This document shows, in pieces, positions 1 through 8,550 of a DNA stretch of 41,097 nucleotides (its first letter is position 1; each line of letters opens with the position of its first letter). The stretch covers positions 1-41,097 of the forward strand of contig JASHQW010000126.1 of NCBI GenBank assembly GCA_030038875.1, written 5' to 3'. This stretch comes from Gammaproteobacteria bacterium (GTDB lineage Bacteria > Pseudomonadota > Gammaproteobacteria > Steroidobacterales > Steroidobacteraceae). The position numbers were made by a program, and so were the translations under genes. The notes below the pieces were generated by a model. It saw only the letters and a list, made by a program, of their open reading frames with translations, had not been told where the DNA came from and searched no databases.

Positions 1-513
1 GGCGAGCGCCTGGCGGTAGGCGCCCTCGGCCTCGGGCAGGCGCTTCTGGTTCGCGAGGACGAAGCCAAGCGCCGCCCAGCCGTCGGGGCTGGCGCGGTCG
101 GAGTCGACCAGGGTGCGGCACTGGATCTCCGCCTCGCGGGCCCGGCCGAGGGTGTCGAGGGTCAGGACGAGGCCGTGGCGTGCGCCCCGTTCGCCGGGCG
201 CGAGCTGCAGCACCCGGCGGTAGACGCGCTCGGCCTCCTCGAGGCGGCCGGCACGGCGCAGAAAAGTGGCGAGATTCAGCCGCAGCCGCGTGTCCGCGGG
301 ATCGAGCTCGACGCTGCGCCGCAGAAGCTGCTCGCCTCCCTGGCGGTCGCCGCCGCGGGCGCGCACCAGCCCAAGGAGGTGCAGGGCGGCGGCGTTGTGG
401 GGTGCCTCGGCGAGCACCGTGCGACACAGGTTCTCCGCCCGCGCGAGCTCGCCGCGGTCGAAGGACGCGGTTGCCTGGATGAGCTGAGCGTCGAGTTCGG
501 CCGCCGTAAGCAC
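1..513 (-). CDS. TPR-repeat protein (partial; C-terminus beyond the window edge)
   Basis: Reverse-strand frame open from GTG at 513 to base 1: VLTAAELDAQLIQATASFDRGELARAENLCRTVLAEAPHNAAALHLLGLVRARGGDRQGGEQLLRRSVELDPADTRLRLNLATFLRRAGRLEEAERVYRRVLQLAPGER..., TPR periodicity. Not in the ORF track because it is open-ended. Confidence 0.85.
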   Translation of the reverse strand, partial: MLTAAELDAQLIQATASFDRGELARAENLCRTVLAEAPHNAAALHLLGLVRARGGDRQGGEQLLRRSVELDPADTRLRLNLATFLRRAGRLEEAERVYRRVLQLAPGERGARHGLVLTLDTLGRAREAEIQCRTLVDSDRASPDGWAALGFVLANQKRLPEAEGAYRQALA

Positions 514-546
514 GCGGCCACTCTAATGCACGGCTCGCACGCGCGA

Positions 547-909
547 CTACTTGATCGGTGCCGCCGGTGCGGCTGCCGGCGCCGCCGGCTTCGGGCGCTT
601 TTTCTGCTTGTGCAGGATCGGTTTCGAAATCGGCGTGCCGTAGACGTGGCTCTTGGTGGGGTGCGGCGCGAACGAGCTCGCCTTGGGCTTTTTGTCGGTC
701 TGGGGGTCGGCGAGCGCGGCGCCCGCCACGGCGAGAGCGGCGAGCACCAGCGCGCACGCAGCGAGAGCGGCGGCCGGCGCCCCCGGCAAGCGCCGTATCG
801 AGGGGCCGCATGGTACCGTCAACGGCGACAGGCTAGGATGCGCCGCGCGTCCTGGCTGCCGGAATCTCATGATCACCAAAGGTATCGTCCTCGCCGGTGG
901 CTCCGGCAC
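547..909 (-). CDS. small putative secreted Lys/Pro/Ala-rich protein, start uncertain (the track ATG lies inside rmlA)
   Basis: Hydrophobic signal-like stretch ([24 protein letters not shown]) then [41 protein letters not shown]; a shorter non-ATG start would avoid overlap with rmlA. Confidence 0.45.
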   Translation of the reverse strand: MPEPPARTIPLVIMRFRQPGRAAHPSLSPLTVPCGPSIRRLPGAPAAALAACALVLAALAVAGAALADPQTDKKPKASSFAPHPTKSHVYGTPISKPILHKQKKRPKPAAPAAAPAAPIK

Positions 910-1750
910 CCGACTTTATCCGGTCACGCGGGCGGTCTCAAAGCAGTTGCTGCCGCTTTATGACAAGCCCCTCGTCTACTATCCCCTGGCGACGCTGATG
1001 CTGGCGGGCATCCGCGACGTGCTGCTCATCTCGACGCGCGCGGACGGGCCGCTGTTCGAGCGGCTGCTCGGGGACGGCTCGCAGTGGGGCATGCGTATCC
1101 GCTACGCCGTGCAGCCCGAGCCGCGCGGCATCGCGCAGGCGCTCGTGATCGGCGCCGAGTTCATCGGCGCGGATGCCGTGTGCCTGGTTCTCGGCGACAA
1201 CCTCTTCTACGGGCACGGGCTGCCGGAGCAGCTGCGCTCCGCCGCGGCGCGCGACAGCGGCGCGACGGTGTTCGCCTACTACGTGCGCGACCCCGAGCGT
1301 TACGGCGTGGTCGAGTTCGACGCCACCGGCAAGGCGGTGGGGCTCGAGGAGAAGCCGGCGGCGCCGCGCTCGCATTACGCCGTGACGGGCCTGTACTTCT
1401 ACGACGCCGGGTGCGTGGCGGTGGCGCGTGCGCTCAAGCCCTCGGCGCGCGGGGAGCTCGAGATCACCGACGTCAATCGCGCCTACCTCGTGCGCGGCTC
1501 GCTGCGGGTCGAGGTGCTCGGCCGTGGCGTCGCCTGGCTCGACACCGGCACGCATGCGTCGCTCCTCGCGGCTGCCAACTTCGTCGAGACCGTCGAGGCG
1601 CGGCAGGGGCTCAAGATCTGCTGCCCGGAGGAGATCGCCTTCCGCCAGGGCTTCATCGATCGCGCGCAGCTCGCGCGCCTCGCCACGGCCTTGAAGCATA
1701 CCGGGTACGGCGAATACCTCGAGAGCGTGCTCCAGGAGCGGGTGTTCTGA
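869..1750 (+). CDS. rmlA: glucose-1-phosphate thymidylyltransferase
   Basis: [48 protein letters not shown]..., nucleotidyltransferase signature GGSGTRL-PVT-KQLLP-YDKP; GDNLFYG; linked to rmlC/D/B. Confidence 0.96.
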   Translation: MITKGIVLAGGSGTRLYPVTRAVSKQLLPLYDKPLVYYPLATLMLAGIRDVLLISTRADGPLFERLLGDGSQWGMRIRYAVQPEPRGIAQALVIGAEFIGADAVCLVLGDNLFYGHGLPEQLRSAAARDSGATVFAYYVRDPERYGVVEFDATGKAVGLEEKPAAPRSHYAVTGLYFYDAGCVAVARALKPSARGELEITDVNRAYLVRGSLRVEVLGRGVAWLDTGTHASLLAAANFVETVEARQGLKICCPEEIAFRQGFIDRAQLARLATALKHTGYGEYLESVLQERVF

Positions 1751-2298
1751 TGCGCGCCACGGAGCTGCCGCTCCCCGGCGTGCTGCTGATCGAGCACCGG
1801 GTGTTCGACGATGAGCGCGGCGCCTTCTTCGAGAGCTGGAACGAGCGCGACTTCGCCGCCCTCGGCATCGGGGCGCGCTTCGTGCAGGAGAACGTCAGCC
1901 GCTCGCGCGCTTTCGTGCTGCGCGGCCTCCACTACCAGATCCGCCAGACACAGGGAAAGCTGGTGCGCGTGCTCGCCGGGGAGATCTTCGACGTGGTCGT
2001 GGACCTGCGCCGCTCCTCGCCGGCGTTCGGCCGGAGCTGCACCGTGCAGCTCGACGCCGCGGGCGCGCGCTCGCTGTGGGTGCCGTCCGGTTTCGCGCAC
2101 GGATTCCTCGCACTCGCCGGGGAGACGCGCGTTCAGTACAAGGTGACCGACTACTGGTCGCGCGAGGCCGAGCGGACGCTCAGGTGGGACGACCCCGCGC
2201 TCGGCGTCCGCTGGCCCCTGCCCGCAGGCGTCGAGCCGCTGCTCTCGGCCAAGGATCGTGACGGCGCGCCGCTCGCGCGCGCGGAGTGCTTTCCGTGA
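1750..2298 (+). CDS. rmlC: dTDP-4-dehydrorhamnose 3,5-epimerase
   Basis: FFESWNERDF, FVQENVSRSRAFVLRGLHYQ, GKLVRVLAGEIFDVVVDLR, FAHGFLALA; overlaps the rmlA stop. Confidence 0.96.
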   Translation: MRATELPLPGVLLIEHRVFDDERGAFFESWNERDFAALGIGARFVQENVSRSRAFVLRGLHYQIRQTQGKLVRVLAGEIFDVVVDLRRSSPAFGRSCTVQLDAAGARSLWVPSGFAHGFLALAGETRVQYKVTDYWSREAERTLRWDDPALGVRWPLPAGVEPLLSAKDRDGAPLARAECFP

Positions 2299-3170
2299 GA
2301 GTGCTCGTCACGGGCTCTTCCGGGCAGCTCGGGCGCGCGCTCGCGGCCGCGGCGCCTGCGGGCACGGTGCTCAGGGCCTGCACGCACGCCGAGCTCGACA
2401 TCGCGCAGGAGGCCGCGGTGCGCGCGGTATTCGCCGATTTCGTGCCCGAGCTGGTGATCAACGCCGCGGCCTTCACCCGTGTCGAGGACGCCGAGCGTTC
2501 CCCCGAGGACGCGGCGCGCGCCAACGCCACGGGACCTGAGGTGCTGGCCGCCGCCTGCCGCGGCGCCGGCGCCTGGCTCACGCACGTGTCCACCGACTTC
2601 GTTTTCGATGGCCGGCAGAGCCATCCCTACGGCGTCGGGGCGAGCGCCGCTCCGCTCTCGGTCTATGGCCGCACCAAGCTCGTGGGCGAGAGCGCGGTCA
2701 GGCGCGAGCTCGGCGAGCGCTGCTCGGTGGTGCGTGCCTCGTGGCTCTACAGCGCCGCGGGCGGCTTTGCGGCACGCATGCTCGCCCTGATGAAGAGCGC
2801 CCCGGAGCTGCGCGTCGTGAGCGACCAGGTGGGCGCGCCCACGCACGCCGCCGGTCTCGCCGGGGTCCTGTGGGCGCTGAGCGTGCGCCGCGCGGCGGGC
2901 CTCTGGCACTGGTGCGACTCGGGGGTCGCGAGCTGGTACGACTTTGCGGTCGCCATCGCCGAGGAAGCGGTGCACTTAGGGTTGCTCGCCGGCGCGCCCC
3001 CCATCGTCCCGATCGGCACCGCCGACTACCCCACCGCGGCGGCGCGCCCGGCCTACAGCGTGCTCGACAAGCGCGCCACCGAGAGGCTCCTCGCCCTCAC
3101 GGCGCCGCATTGGCGCGTCGCGCTGCGCGCGACGCTCGCCGCCGCGGGCCCAGGTGGTGCACGGCCGTGA
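2295..3170 (+). CDS. rmlD: dTDP-4-dehydrorhamnose reductase
   Basis: VRVLVTGSSGQLG, VINAAAFTRVEDAE, STDFVFDG, PLSVYGRTKLVGE; GTG start overlapping the rmlC stop. Confidence 0.94.
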   Translation: MRVLVTGSSGQLGRALAAAAPAGTVLRACTHAELDIAQEAAVRAVFADFVPELVINAAAFTRVEDAERSPEDAARANATGPEVLAAACRGAGAWLTHVSTDFVFDGRQSHPYGVGASAAPLSVYGRTKLVGESAVRRELGERCSVVRASWLYSAAGGFAARMLALMKSAPELRVVSDQVGAPTHAAGLAGVLWALSVRRAAGLWHWCDSGVASWYDFAVAIAEEAVHLGLLAGAPPIVPIGTADYPTAAARPAYSVLDKRATERLLALTAPHWRVALRATLAAAGPGGARP

Positions 3171-4279
3171 GGCGGCTGCTGGTCACCGGCGGAGCCGGCT
3201 TCATCGGCGCAAACTTCTGCCATTACTGGTGCGCGGCGCATCCGGGCGATCGCGTGGTGGTGCTCGACGCCCTCACCTACGCGGGCAATCTCGCCAGCAT
3301 CGCGCCGCTCATCGACGCCGGCGCCCTCCGCTTCGTGCGCGGCGACATCGGCGAGCGCGAGCGCGTCACCGCGCTCCTCGCGGAGGAGTCGCTCGGCACG
3401 ATCGTGAACTTCGCCGCCGAGTCGCACGTCGACCGCTCCCTCGAGGACCCGGCGCGGTTTCTGCGCACCAACGTGCTCGGCACCCAGGCGCTGCTGGATG
3501 CGGCGCGCACGGCCTGGGGCCAGGATGCCGGGCAGCGCGGCTGCCGCTTCCATCACGTGTCGACGGATGAGGTCTACGGCTCGCTCGCGCCCACGCAAGC
3601 CGCCTTCAGCGAGAGCACCCCCTACTCGCCTAACTCCCCGTACGCCGCCAGCAAGGCCGCGGCGGATCACCTGGTGCGCGCCTACGCGCACAGCTTTGGC
3701 CTCCCGGTGACGATCAGCAACTGCTCGAACAACTACGGGCCGTTCCAGTTCCCGGAGAAACTGCTGCCGCTCTGCATCCTCAACCTCCTCGAGGGCCGCC
3801 GGCTGCCGATTTACGGCGACGGCCTGCAGATCCGCGACTGGCTGCACGTGAGCGATCACTGCCGCGCGCTCGAGCTGATCCTGACAAAATCCGCGCCCGG
3901 CGAGACCTGGAACATCGGCGGCTCGACCCAAGACCCGAACCTGGTGGTGGTGGGCACGGTGTGCGACCTGGTCGACGCGGCCTTTGCGGCCGAGCCGGCG
4001 CTCGCGGCGCGCTTCCCGCGCAGCGCGCCGGCGCAGGGACGCTCCGCGCGCACCCTCATCGAGCATGTGCGGGACCGGCCGGGACATGACCGGCGCTACG
4101 CCGTCGACTCGGGCAAGATCGCCCGCAGTCTCGGCTTCCGCGCCGCCACCGCGCTGCGGGCCGGGCTCGAGACTACGGTGCGCTGGTATCTCGACCACGA
4201 GGCCTGGTGGCGCGGCATCGTGAGCGGCGAGTACCGGCAGTGGTACGCTCGGCAGTACTCTCAGGCGGAGCGCACGTGA
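3167..4279 (+). CDS. rmlB: dTDP-glucose 4,6-dehydratase
   Basis: VRRLLVTGGAGFIGANF, AAESHVDRSLEDPARFLRTNVLGT, HVSTDEVYGSL, YAASKAAADHLVRAY, YGPFQFPEKLLPL, VRDRPGHDRRYAVD; GTG start at 3167. Confidence 0.96.
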   Translation: MRRLLVTGGAGFIGANFCHYWCAAHPGDRVVVLDALTYAGNLASIAPLIDAGALRFVRGDIGERERVTALLAEESLGTIVNFAAESHVDRSLEDPARFLRTNVLGTQALLDAARTAWGQDAGQRGCRFHHVSTDEVYGSLAPTQAAFSESTPYSPNSPYAASKAAADHLVRAYAHSFGLPVTISNCSNNYGPFQFPEKLLPLCILNLLEGRRLPIYGDGLQIRDWLHVSDHCRALELILTKSAPGETWNIGGSTQDPNLVVVGTVCDLVDAAFAAEPALAARFPRSAPAQGRSARTLIEHVRDRPGHDRRYAVDSGKIARSLGFRAATALRAGLETTVRWYLDHEAWWRGIVSGEYRQWYARQYSQAERT

Positions 4280-5136
4280 CAGCCGACCTCACTTCGGAGC
4301 CGAACGAGGCGCAGCGTGCGGCGCGCGCGCTGTACCGGCGGGCGCGGCTCAGCTCGCTCCTCGGACGGCGCAGCGAGGCCCTGGCCCTGTGCCGCGAGGC
4401 GGTGGATCGCGCCGACTACTCGCGCGCTTACACGCTGCTGTCGCGGCTGTCGCTCCCCGGTGAGGATTATTTCCGCGTGCTGGCACGCATTCACCGCTAT
4501 CTGCGCCCGCGCACGTATCTCGAGATCGGCGTCTCGCGCGGCGATTCGCTCGCGTGCGTGCTGCCCACGACGCAGGTGCTGGGGATCGATCCTGAGCCGA
4601 AGCTCGCCGCGGCGCCGCCCGCCAACGTCAGGATCTACCGCGAGACCAGCGACGATTTCTTCGCCAGGTACGCACCACGCGCCGAGCTGGGCGGGCAGCC
4701 GGTGGAGCTCGCGTTCATCGACGGCATGCACCATTTCGAATACGCGCTGCGCGACTTCATCAATGTCGAGCGCGCATGCTCGAGGAGCTCGGTGATCCTG
4801 ATGCACGACTGCTACCCGCTCGATGAGCGCACGGCGCAGCGCGAGCAGGTCACGGGCTTCTGGAGCGGCGACATCTGGCGGCTGATGCTGCTGCTGCGCG
4901 AACGGCGCCCCGATCTCGTGGTGCGCACCATCGCAACGGCGCCGACCGGGCTCGGCATCGTCCTGAACCCCGACCCCAGCTCGCACCTGCTCACGGACCG
5001 GCTCGATGAGCTGATCGCCGCATACCTTGCCCGGGACTTCAGCGTGCTCGCCGCCGCCAAGCCCGAGGCGCTCGGCCTGCTCGAGAACCGCTGGCCGGTG
5101 ATCCGCGAGCTCATCGATTCGCGCATCCGGGACTGA
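4276..5136 (+). CDS. class I SAM-dependent methyltransferase-like protein
   Basis: YLEIGVSRGDSLACVLPTTQVLGIDPEPKL (motif I-like), FIDGMHHFEYALRDFINVE, VILMHDCYPLDE; GTG start overlapping the rmlB stop. Confidence 0.75.
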   Translation: MTADLTSEPNEAQRAARALYRRARLSSLLGRRSEALALCREAVDRADYSRAYTLLSRLSLPGEDYFRVLARIHRYLRPRTYLEIGVSRGDSLACVLPTTQVLGIDPEPKLAAAPPANVRIYRETSDDFFARYAPRAELGGQPVELAFIDGMHHFEYALRDFINVERACSRSSVILMHDCYPLDERTAQREQVTGFWSGDIWRLMLLLRERRPDLVVRTIATAPTGLGIVLNPDPSSHLLTDRLDELIAAYLARDFSVLAAAKPEALGLLENRWPVIRELIDSRIRD

Positions 5137-5212
5137 GCGCGCAGCGCAATGGCCGCCCAGGGCTTGCGCGCAGCAGGACAGCGCAGCGCAATGTCCGATG
5201 CGAGCCCGACAA

Positions 5213-6082
5213 CTAGGTGGATCGCACCAGGTCCTCGAGCCGGGCGCGCCACGCCCGCAGGTGCAGCAGCGTCTTCTTGCGGATGCGCACGATGAATTTG
5301 AGATGCTCGATGAGGCGCATCAGGGCCGGCGCCGCCCACGGCGGAATGCCCGGGCGGAACACGTGGCCCGTGGCGAGGGTGCGCGAGCCGCGGAAGTTCG
5401 GGTACATGCGCCTGACCTGCGCGAGCTCCGCGCCCGGATCGACGCCCATCTCGGTGAGCTTGCGGTAGAAGGCGGTCGGGCGGCCGTTCCCGGTGCGGGT
5501 GTGGTCCATGCCGACCGCATCCACCACATAGATGGGGTGTCGTCCGCCGATCGTTCCGGCCCAGGCGAGATCGTTTCCCCAGGTGCTGCGCGTCATGCCG
5601 AAGGTCGGCAGCAGCTCGGCCAGAGCCGCCTGCGAAAAGCACGGCGCCATCACCTCGACGAAGCTCACCCGGCGCAGCAGGCACACGGGGTTGCGCACCA
5701 GCGCGTTGATGGTGGTATGCGTGAACCAGCGCAGCGCCGGCTGCGAAAGATAGGTGCCGTAACGCTCGCAGAGCGTGAAGAAGCGCGACAGATCCCCGGG
5801 CCTCAGGTATACGTCGTCGTCGAGCAGCATTACGTAGCTGTACTCGCGATATTCCGGCCGCTCGCGCGCGAACTCGAGAAAGCCGTCGAGCTTGTTGAAG
5901 CCGCCGTGGGAGTAGAACTCGGCGAGCGCTTCGCTGGGCGGAGGGATGTACCAGGAGACGCAGCAGTCCCAGTTGCGTGCGGGGTCCTCTCCGATCAGGC
6001 GGCCGTGAAGCGAGGCGGCCCCGGCGCGCACGAATGCGAGGAAGGGCCTGTGCGCGGCCGGCGCCGCCATGACGCCGCTCAA
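5213..6082 (-). CDS. DUF707-like / glycosyltransferase-type protein
   Basis: NWDCCVSWYIPPPSEALAEFYSHGGFNKLDGFLEFARERPEYREYSYVMLLDDDVYLRPGDLSRFF; DDD motif in a GT-A-like context. Confidence 0.65.
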   Translation of the reverse strand: MSGVMAAPAAHRPFLAFVRAGAASLHGRLIGEDPARNWDCCVSWYIPPPSEALAEFYSHGGFNKLDGFLEFARERPEYREYSYVMLLDDDVYLRPGDLSRFFTLCERYGTYLSQPALRWFTHTTINALVRNPVCLLRRVSFVEVMAPCFSQAALAELLPTFGMTRSTWGNDLAWAGTIGGRHPIYVVDAVGMDHTRTGNGRPTAFYRKLTEMGVDPGAELAQVRRMYPNFRGSRTLATGHVFRPGIPPWAAPALMRLIEHLKFIVRIRKKTLLHLRAWRARLEDLVRST

Positions 6083-6122
6083 GAGGCCGGAGCAGGAGGC
6101 GTGCGCGGCTCCGTAACGCCCC

Positions 6123-8171
6123 TCACTCCTGAGTCTCGCGGGGCTTCCACGCCTGCGCCAGCTCCTGCTGCTTGCGCGGCGGCACCGGATCGTAGTGGCT
6201 CAGCTCCATGGTGTAGGCGCCCTGCCCGCCGGTGAGGGCCTTGAGCCGCGACTGGTACTCGGAGATCTCCGCGAGCGGCACCAGCGCCTGCAGCGTCGCG
6301 CGCTGGCCGGGGAGCGTGTCGCTGCCCGAGATGCGCGCCCGCTTGGTGGCGAGATCCCCGGTAATGTCGCCGATGGCGCTCGCGGGCGCCGTGATCTCCA
6401 TGCGCATGATCGGCTCGAGCACGATGGGCGTCGCCTTCTGCAGCGCGTCCAGAAACGCCTTGCGTCCCGCGGACACGAAGGCGACCTCCTTGGAGTCGAC
6501 CGGATGATGCTTGCCGTCGTAGACGGTGACGCGTACGTCCTGGATCGGAAAGCCCGCGAGCGCGCCCTCGGCCAGCACCTGCCTCACGCCCTTCTCGACG
6601 GCGGGAATGTACTGCCCCGGAATCGCGCCCCCGACCACATCGTCGACGAACTCGAAGCCCGCGCCGCGCCCGAGCGCCTCGACCTTGAGAAACACCTCGC
6701 CGAACTGTCCGGCGCCGCCGGTCTGCTTCTTGTGCCGGCAGTGCCCGTCGGCGGGCCGGGTGATGGTCTCGCGGTAAGGAATGCTCGGCGGGTGGGTCTT
6801 CACGTGTACGCCGTAGCGCTCGGTCATGCGCTCGAGCAGCACCCGCAGGTGAAACTCTCCCATGCCGTACAGCACGGTCTCGTTCACCGCGGCGTTGTGC
6901 TCGATGCGTACGCACGGATCCTCGGCGGTGAGCTTGTGGAGCGTGTCGGCGAGCCGCTGTTCGTCCCCGCGACGGTCGGGCTCGATCGCGAGCCCGAGCA
7001 TCGGCGGCGGGAAGGTCACGGGCTTCAAGTGATACTGATCCTCGTCGTGCGAGTCGTGCAGCACCGCATCGAGATGCAGCTCGTCCACCTTGGGAGTGGC
7101 GACGATGTCGCCCGGGCCCGCCTCGGATATCTCGGTTGTGTCCTTGCCGAGCAGACTGAAGAGGTGCGCGATCTTCACCGGCTTGCGCGCATCGCCGACG
7201 AACAGCTGGCTCCCCTGGCGTACCGTGCCCTGGTGCACGCGCAGGACGCCGAGCTTGCCGACGTAGGGGTCGATGCTCACCTTGAAGGCGTGCGCAATGA
7301 CGTGTCTGGCCGCATCGGGGGTGACCGGGACGCGCTCGGCGTCCTCGCCCGTGCCCTTCAGGAAGGGCGGCGGGTTGCCCTCGGCCGGATTCGGCATGAG
7401 CCGCACGATGGTCTGCAGCAGCTCCGGGATCCCCGCGCCGGTCTCGGCCGAGGTGAAGCACACCGGCACGAGGTGGCCCTCGCGCAGCGCCTGCTCGAAG
7501 GGATCGTGCAGCTGCTCGGGCGAGAGCTCCTCGCCCTGCTCGAGATAGAGCGCCATGAGCTTCTCGTCGAGCTCGACCACCTGGTCGATGATCTGGGTGT
7601 GGGCGGCCTCGACCGAGGAGAAGTCCGCCGCGCGGCCGTGCGGCTGGAAGAAACAGTCCACCACCGAATCGCCTCCGCCGGCAGGGAGATTGAGCGGCAG
7701 ACACTCGGTGCCGAAGGCCTCGCGCAGGTCCGCGAGCACCTGCGCGCAGCGCGCATCGCGGCTGTCGATCTTGTTGACGATGATGAGCCGGCACAGCCCG
7801 CGCTCGCGCGCGAAGTCCATGAGGCGCTGGGTGAGGGTGTCGGGTCCGCTCACGGCGCTCACCACGATGGCGACCGCCTCGACCGCCTCGAGCACGGAGA
7901 GCGTCTTGCCGAGGAAATCCGGGTACCCCGGTGTGTCGATGAGGTTGATGCGGGCGCCGTCGGTCGCAAAGCTGCAGATCGCGGTGTCGAGCGAGTGCTG
8001 CAGGCGCTTTTCCTGGGGGTCAAAATCCGAGACCGTCGTGCCGCGCGCGAGGTCGCCGCGGTTGCGGATCGCCCCGGCCTGCAGCAGCAGCGTCTCAGTG
8101 ATCGAGGTCTTGCCTGCGCCGGCAGGTCCTACCAGCGCAATATTTCTGATGCCCGAAGTCGCGTACCCCAT
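6123..8171 (-). CDS. elongation factor G-like GTPase (EF-G2 type paralogue)
   Basis: G1 GPAGAGKTS, G3 DTPGYPDF (EF-G has DTPGHVDF), G4 NKID; domain IV HCRHKKQTGGAGQFGEVFLKVE; C-terminal QSRLKALTGGQGAYTMELSHYDPVP. Confidence 0.9.
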   Translation of the reverse strand: MGYATSGIRNIALVGPAGAGKTSITETLLLQAGAIRNRGDLARGTTVSDFDPQEKRLQHSLDTAICSFATDGARINLIDTPGYPDFLGKTLSVLEAVEAVAIVVSAVSGPDTLTQRLMDFARERGLCRLIIVNKIDSRDARCAQVLADLREAFGTECLPLNLPAGGGDSVVDCFFQPHGRAADFSSVEAAHTQIIDQVVELDEKLMALYLEQGEELSPEQLHDPFEQALREGHLVPVCFTSAETGAGIPELLQTIVRLMPNPAEGNPPPFLKGTGEDAERVPVTPDAARHVIAHAFKVSIDPYVGKLGVLRVHQGTVRQGSQLFVGDARKPVKIAHLFSLLGKDTTEISEAGPGDIVATPKVDELHLDAVLHDSHDEDQYHLKPVTFPPPMLGLAIEPDRRGDEQRLADTLHKLTAEDPCVRIEHNAAVNETVLYGMGEFHLRVLLERMTERYGVHVKTHPPSIPYRETITRPADGHCRHKKQTGGAGQFGEVFLKVEALGRGAGFEFVDDVVGGAIPGQYIPAVEKGVRQVLAEGALAGFPIQDVRVTVYDGKHHPVDSKEVAFVSAGRKAFLDALQKATPIVLEPIMRMEITAPASAIGDITGDLATKRARISGSDTLPGQRATLQALVPLAEISEYQSRLKALTGGQGAYTMELSHYDPVPPRKQQELAQAWKPRETQE

Positions 8172-8262
8172 GGCGGATGCTCCCGGATCTTTGCCTTGTT
8201 CGACGCCCGCTTAAGGAGCATCACCGGTGCCTCAAAGCCTACTCTTGGGCAATACCGGCGGC

Positions 8263-8277
8263 TACTCGGCGCGAGTA
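8263..8277. promoter_or_regulatory. palindrome TACTCG-GCG-CGAGTA in a divergent intergenic region (possible operator)
   Basis: Perfect 6+3+6 inverted repeat between the divergent EF-G-like and small basic/acidic protein genes. Confidence 0.3.
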
Positions 8278-8325
8278 CCATGCGACAGAAGGCGGCGCCT
8301 GTTGCCGCCAGGAGCCCTTGCAGCC

Positions 8326-8550
8326 ATGAGCGACAGACGGCCGGAGGCCCCGCGACAACGCCCGAGGAACGAGAGGGTTCAGCGGCAGCTGGACGAGGCG
8401 CTGGAGGACAGCTTTCCCGCGAGCGATCCGGTCTCGATCGTGACCTCGCAGCACGAGGAGGATTGGGGAGGCGAGGCCGAGGAGCAGGATATGGGCCAGG
8501 CGCCCGGCACTAAGGAGCCGTCAACTCCAAAGTCGAGCCGGCCTGATTGA
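8326..8550 (+). CDS. small (about 74 aa) conserved-type hypothetical protein with DEALEDSFPASDPVS motif
   Basis: MSDRRPEAPRQRPRNERVQRQLDEALEDSFPASDPVSIVTSQHEEDWGGEAEEQDMGQAPGTKEPSTPKSSRPD; internal ATG of the 8227 ORF preferred because the motif is near the start. Confidence 0.65.
   Translation: MSDRRPEAPRQRPRNERVQRQLDEALEDSFPASDPVSIVTSQHEEDWGGEAEEQDMGQAPGTKEPSTPKSSRPD

Noticed and set aside
6195-8513. 772-aa plus-strand ORF antisense to the EF-G-like gene
   Set aside because: High-GC shadow frame; the antisense protein has all GTPase motifs, this frame has none and is rich in Arg/Leu/Glu/His.
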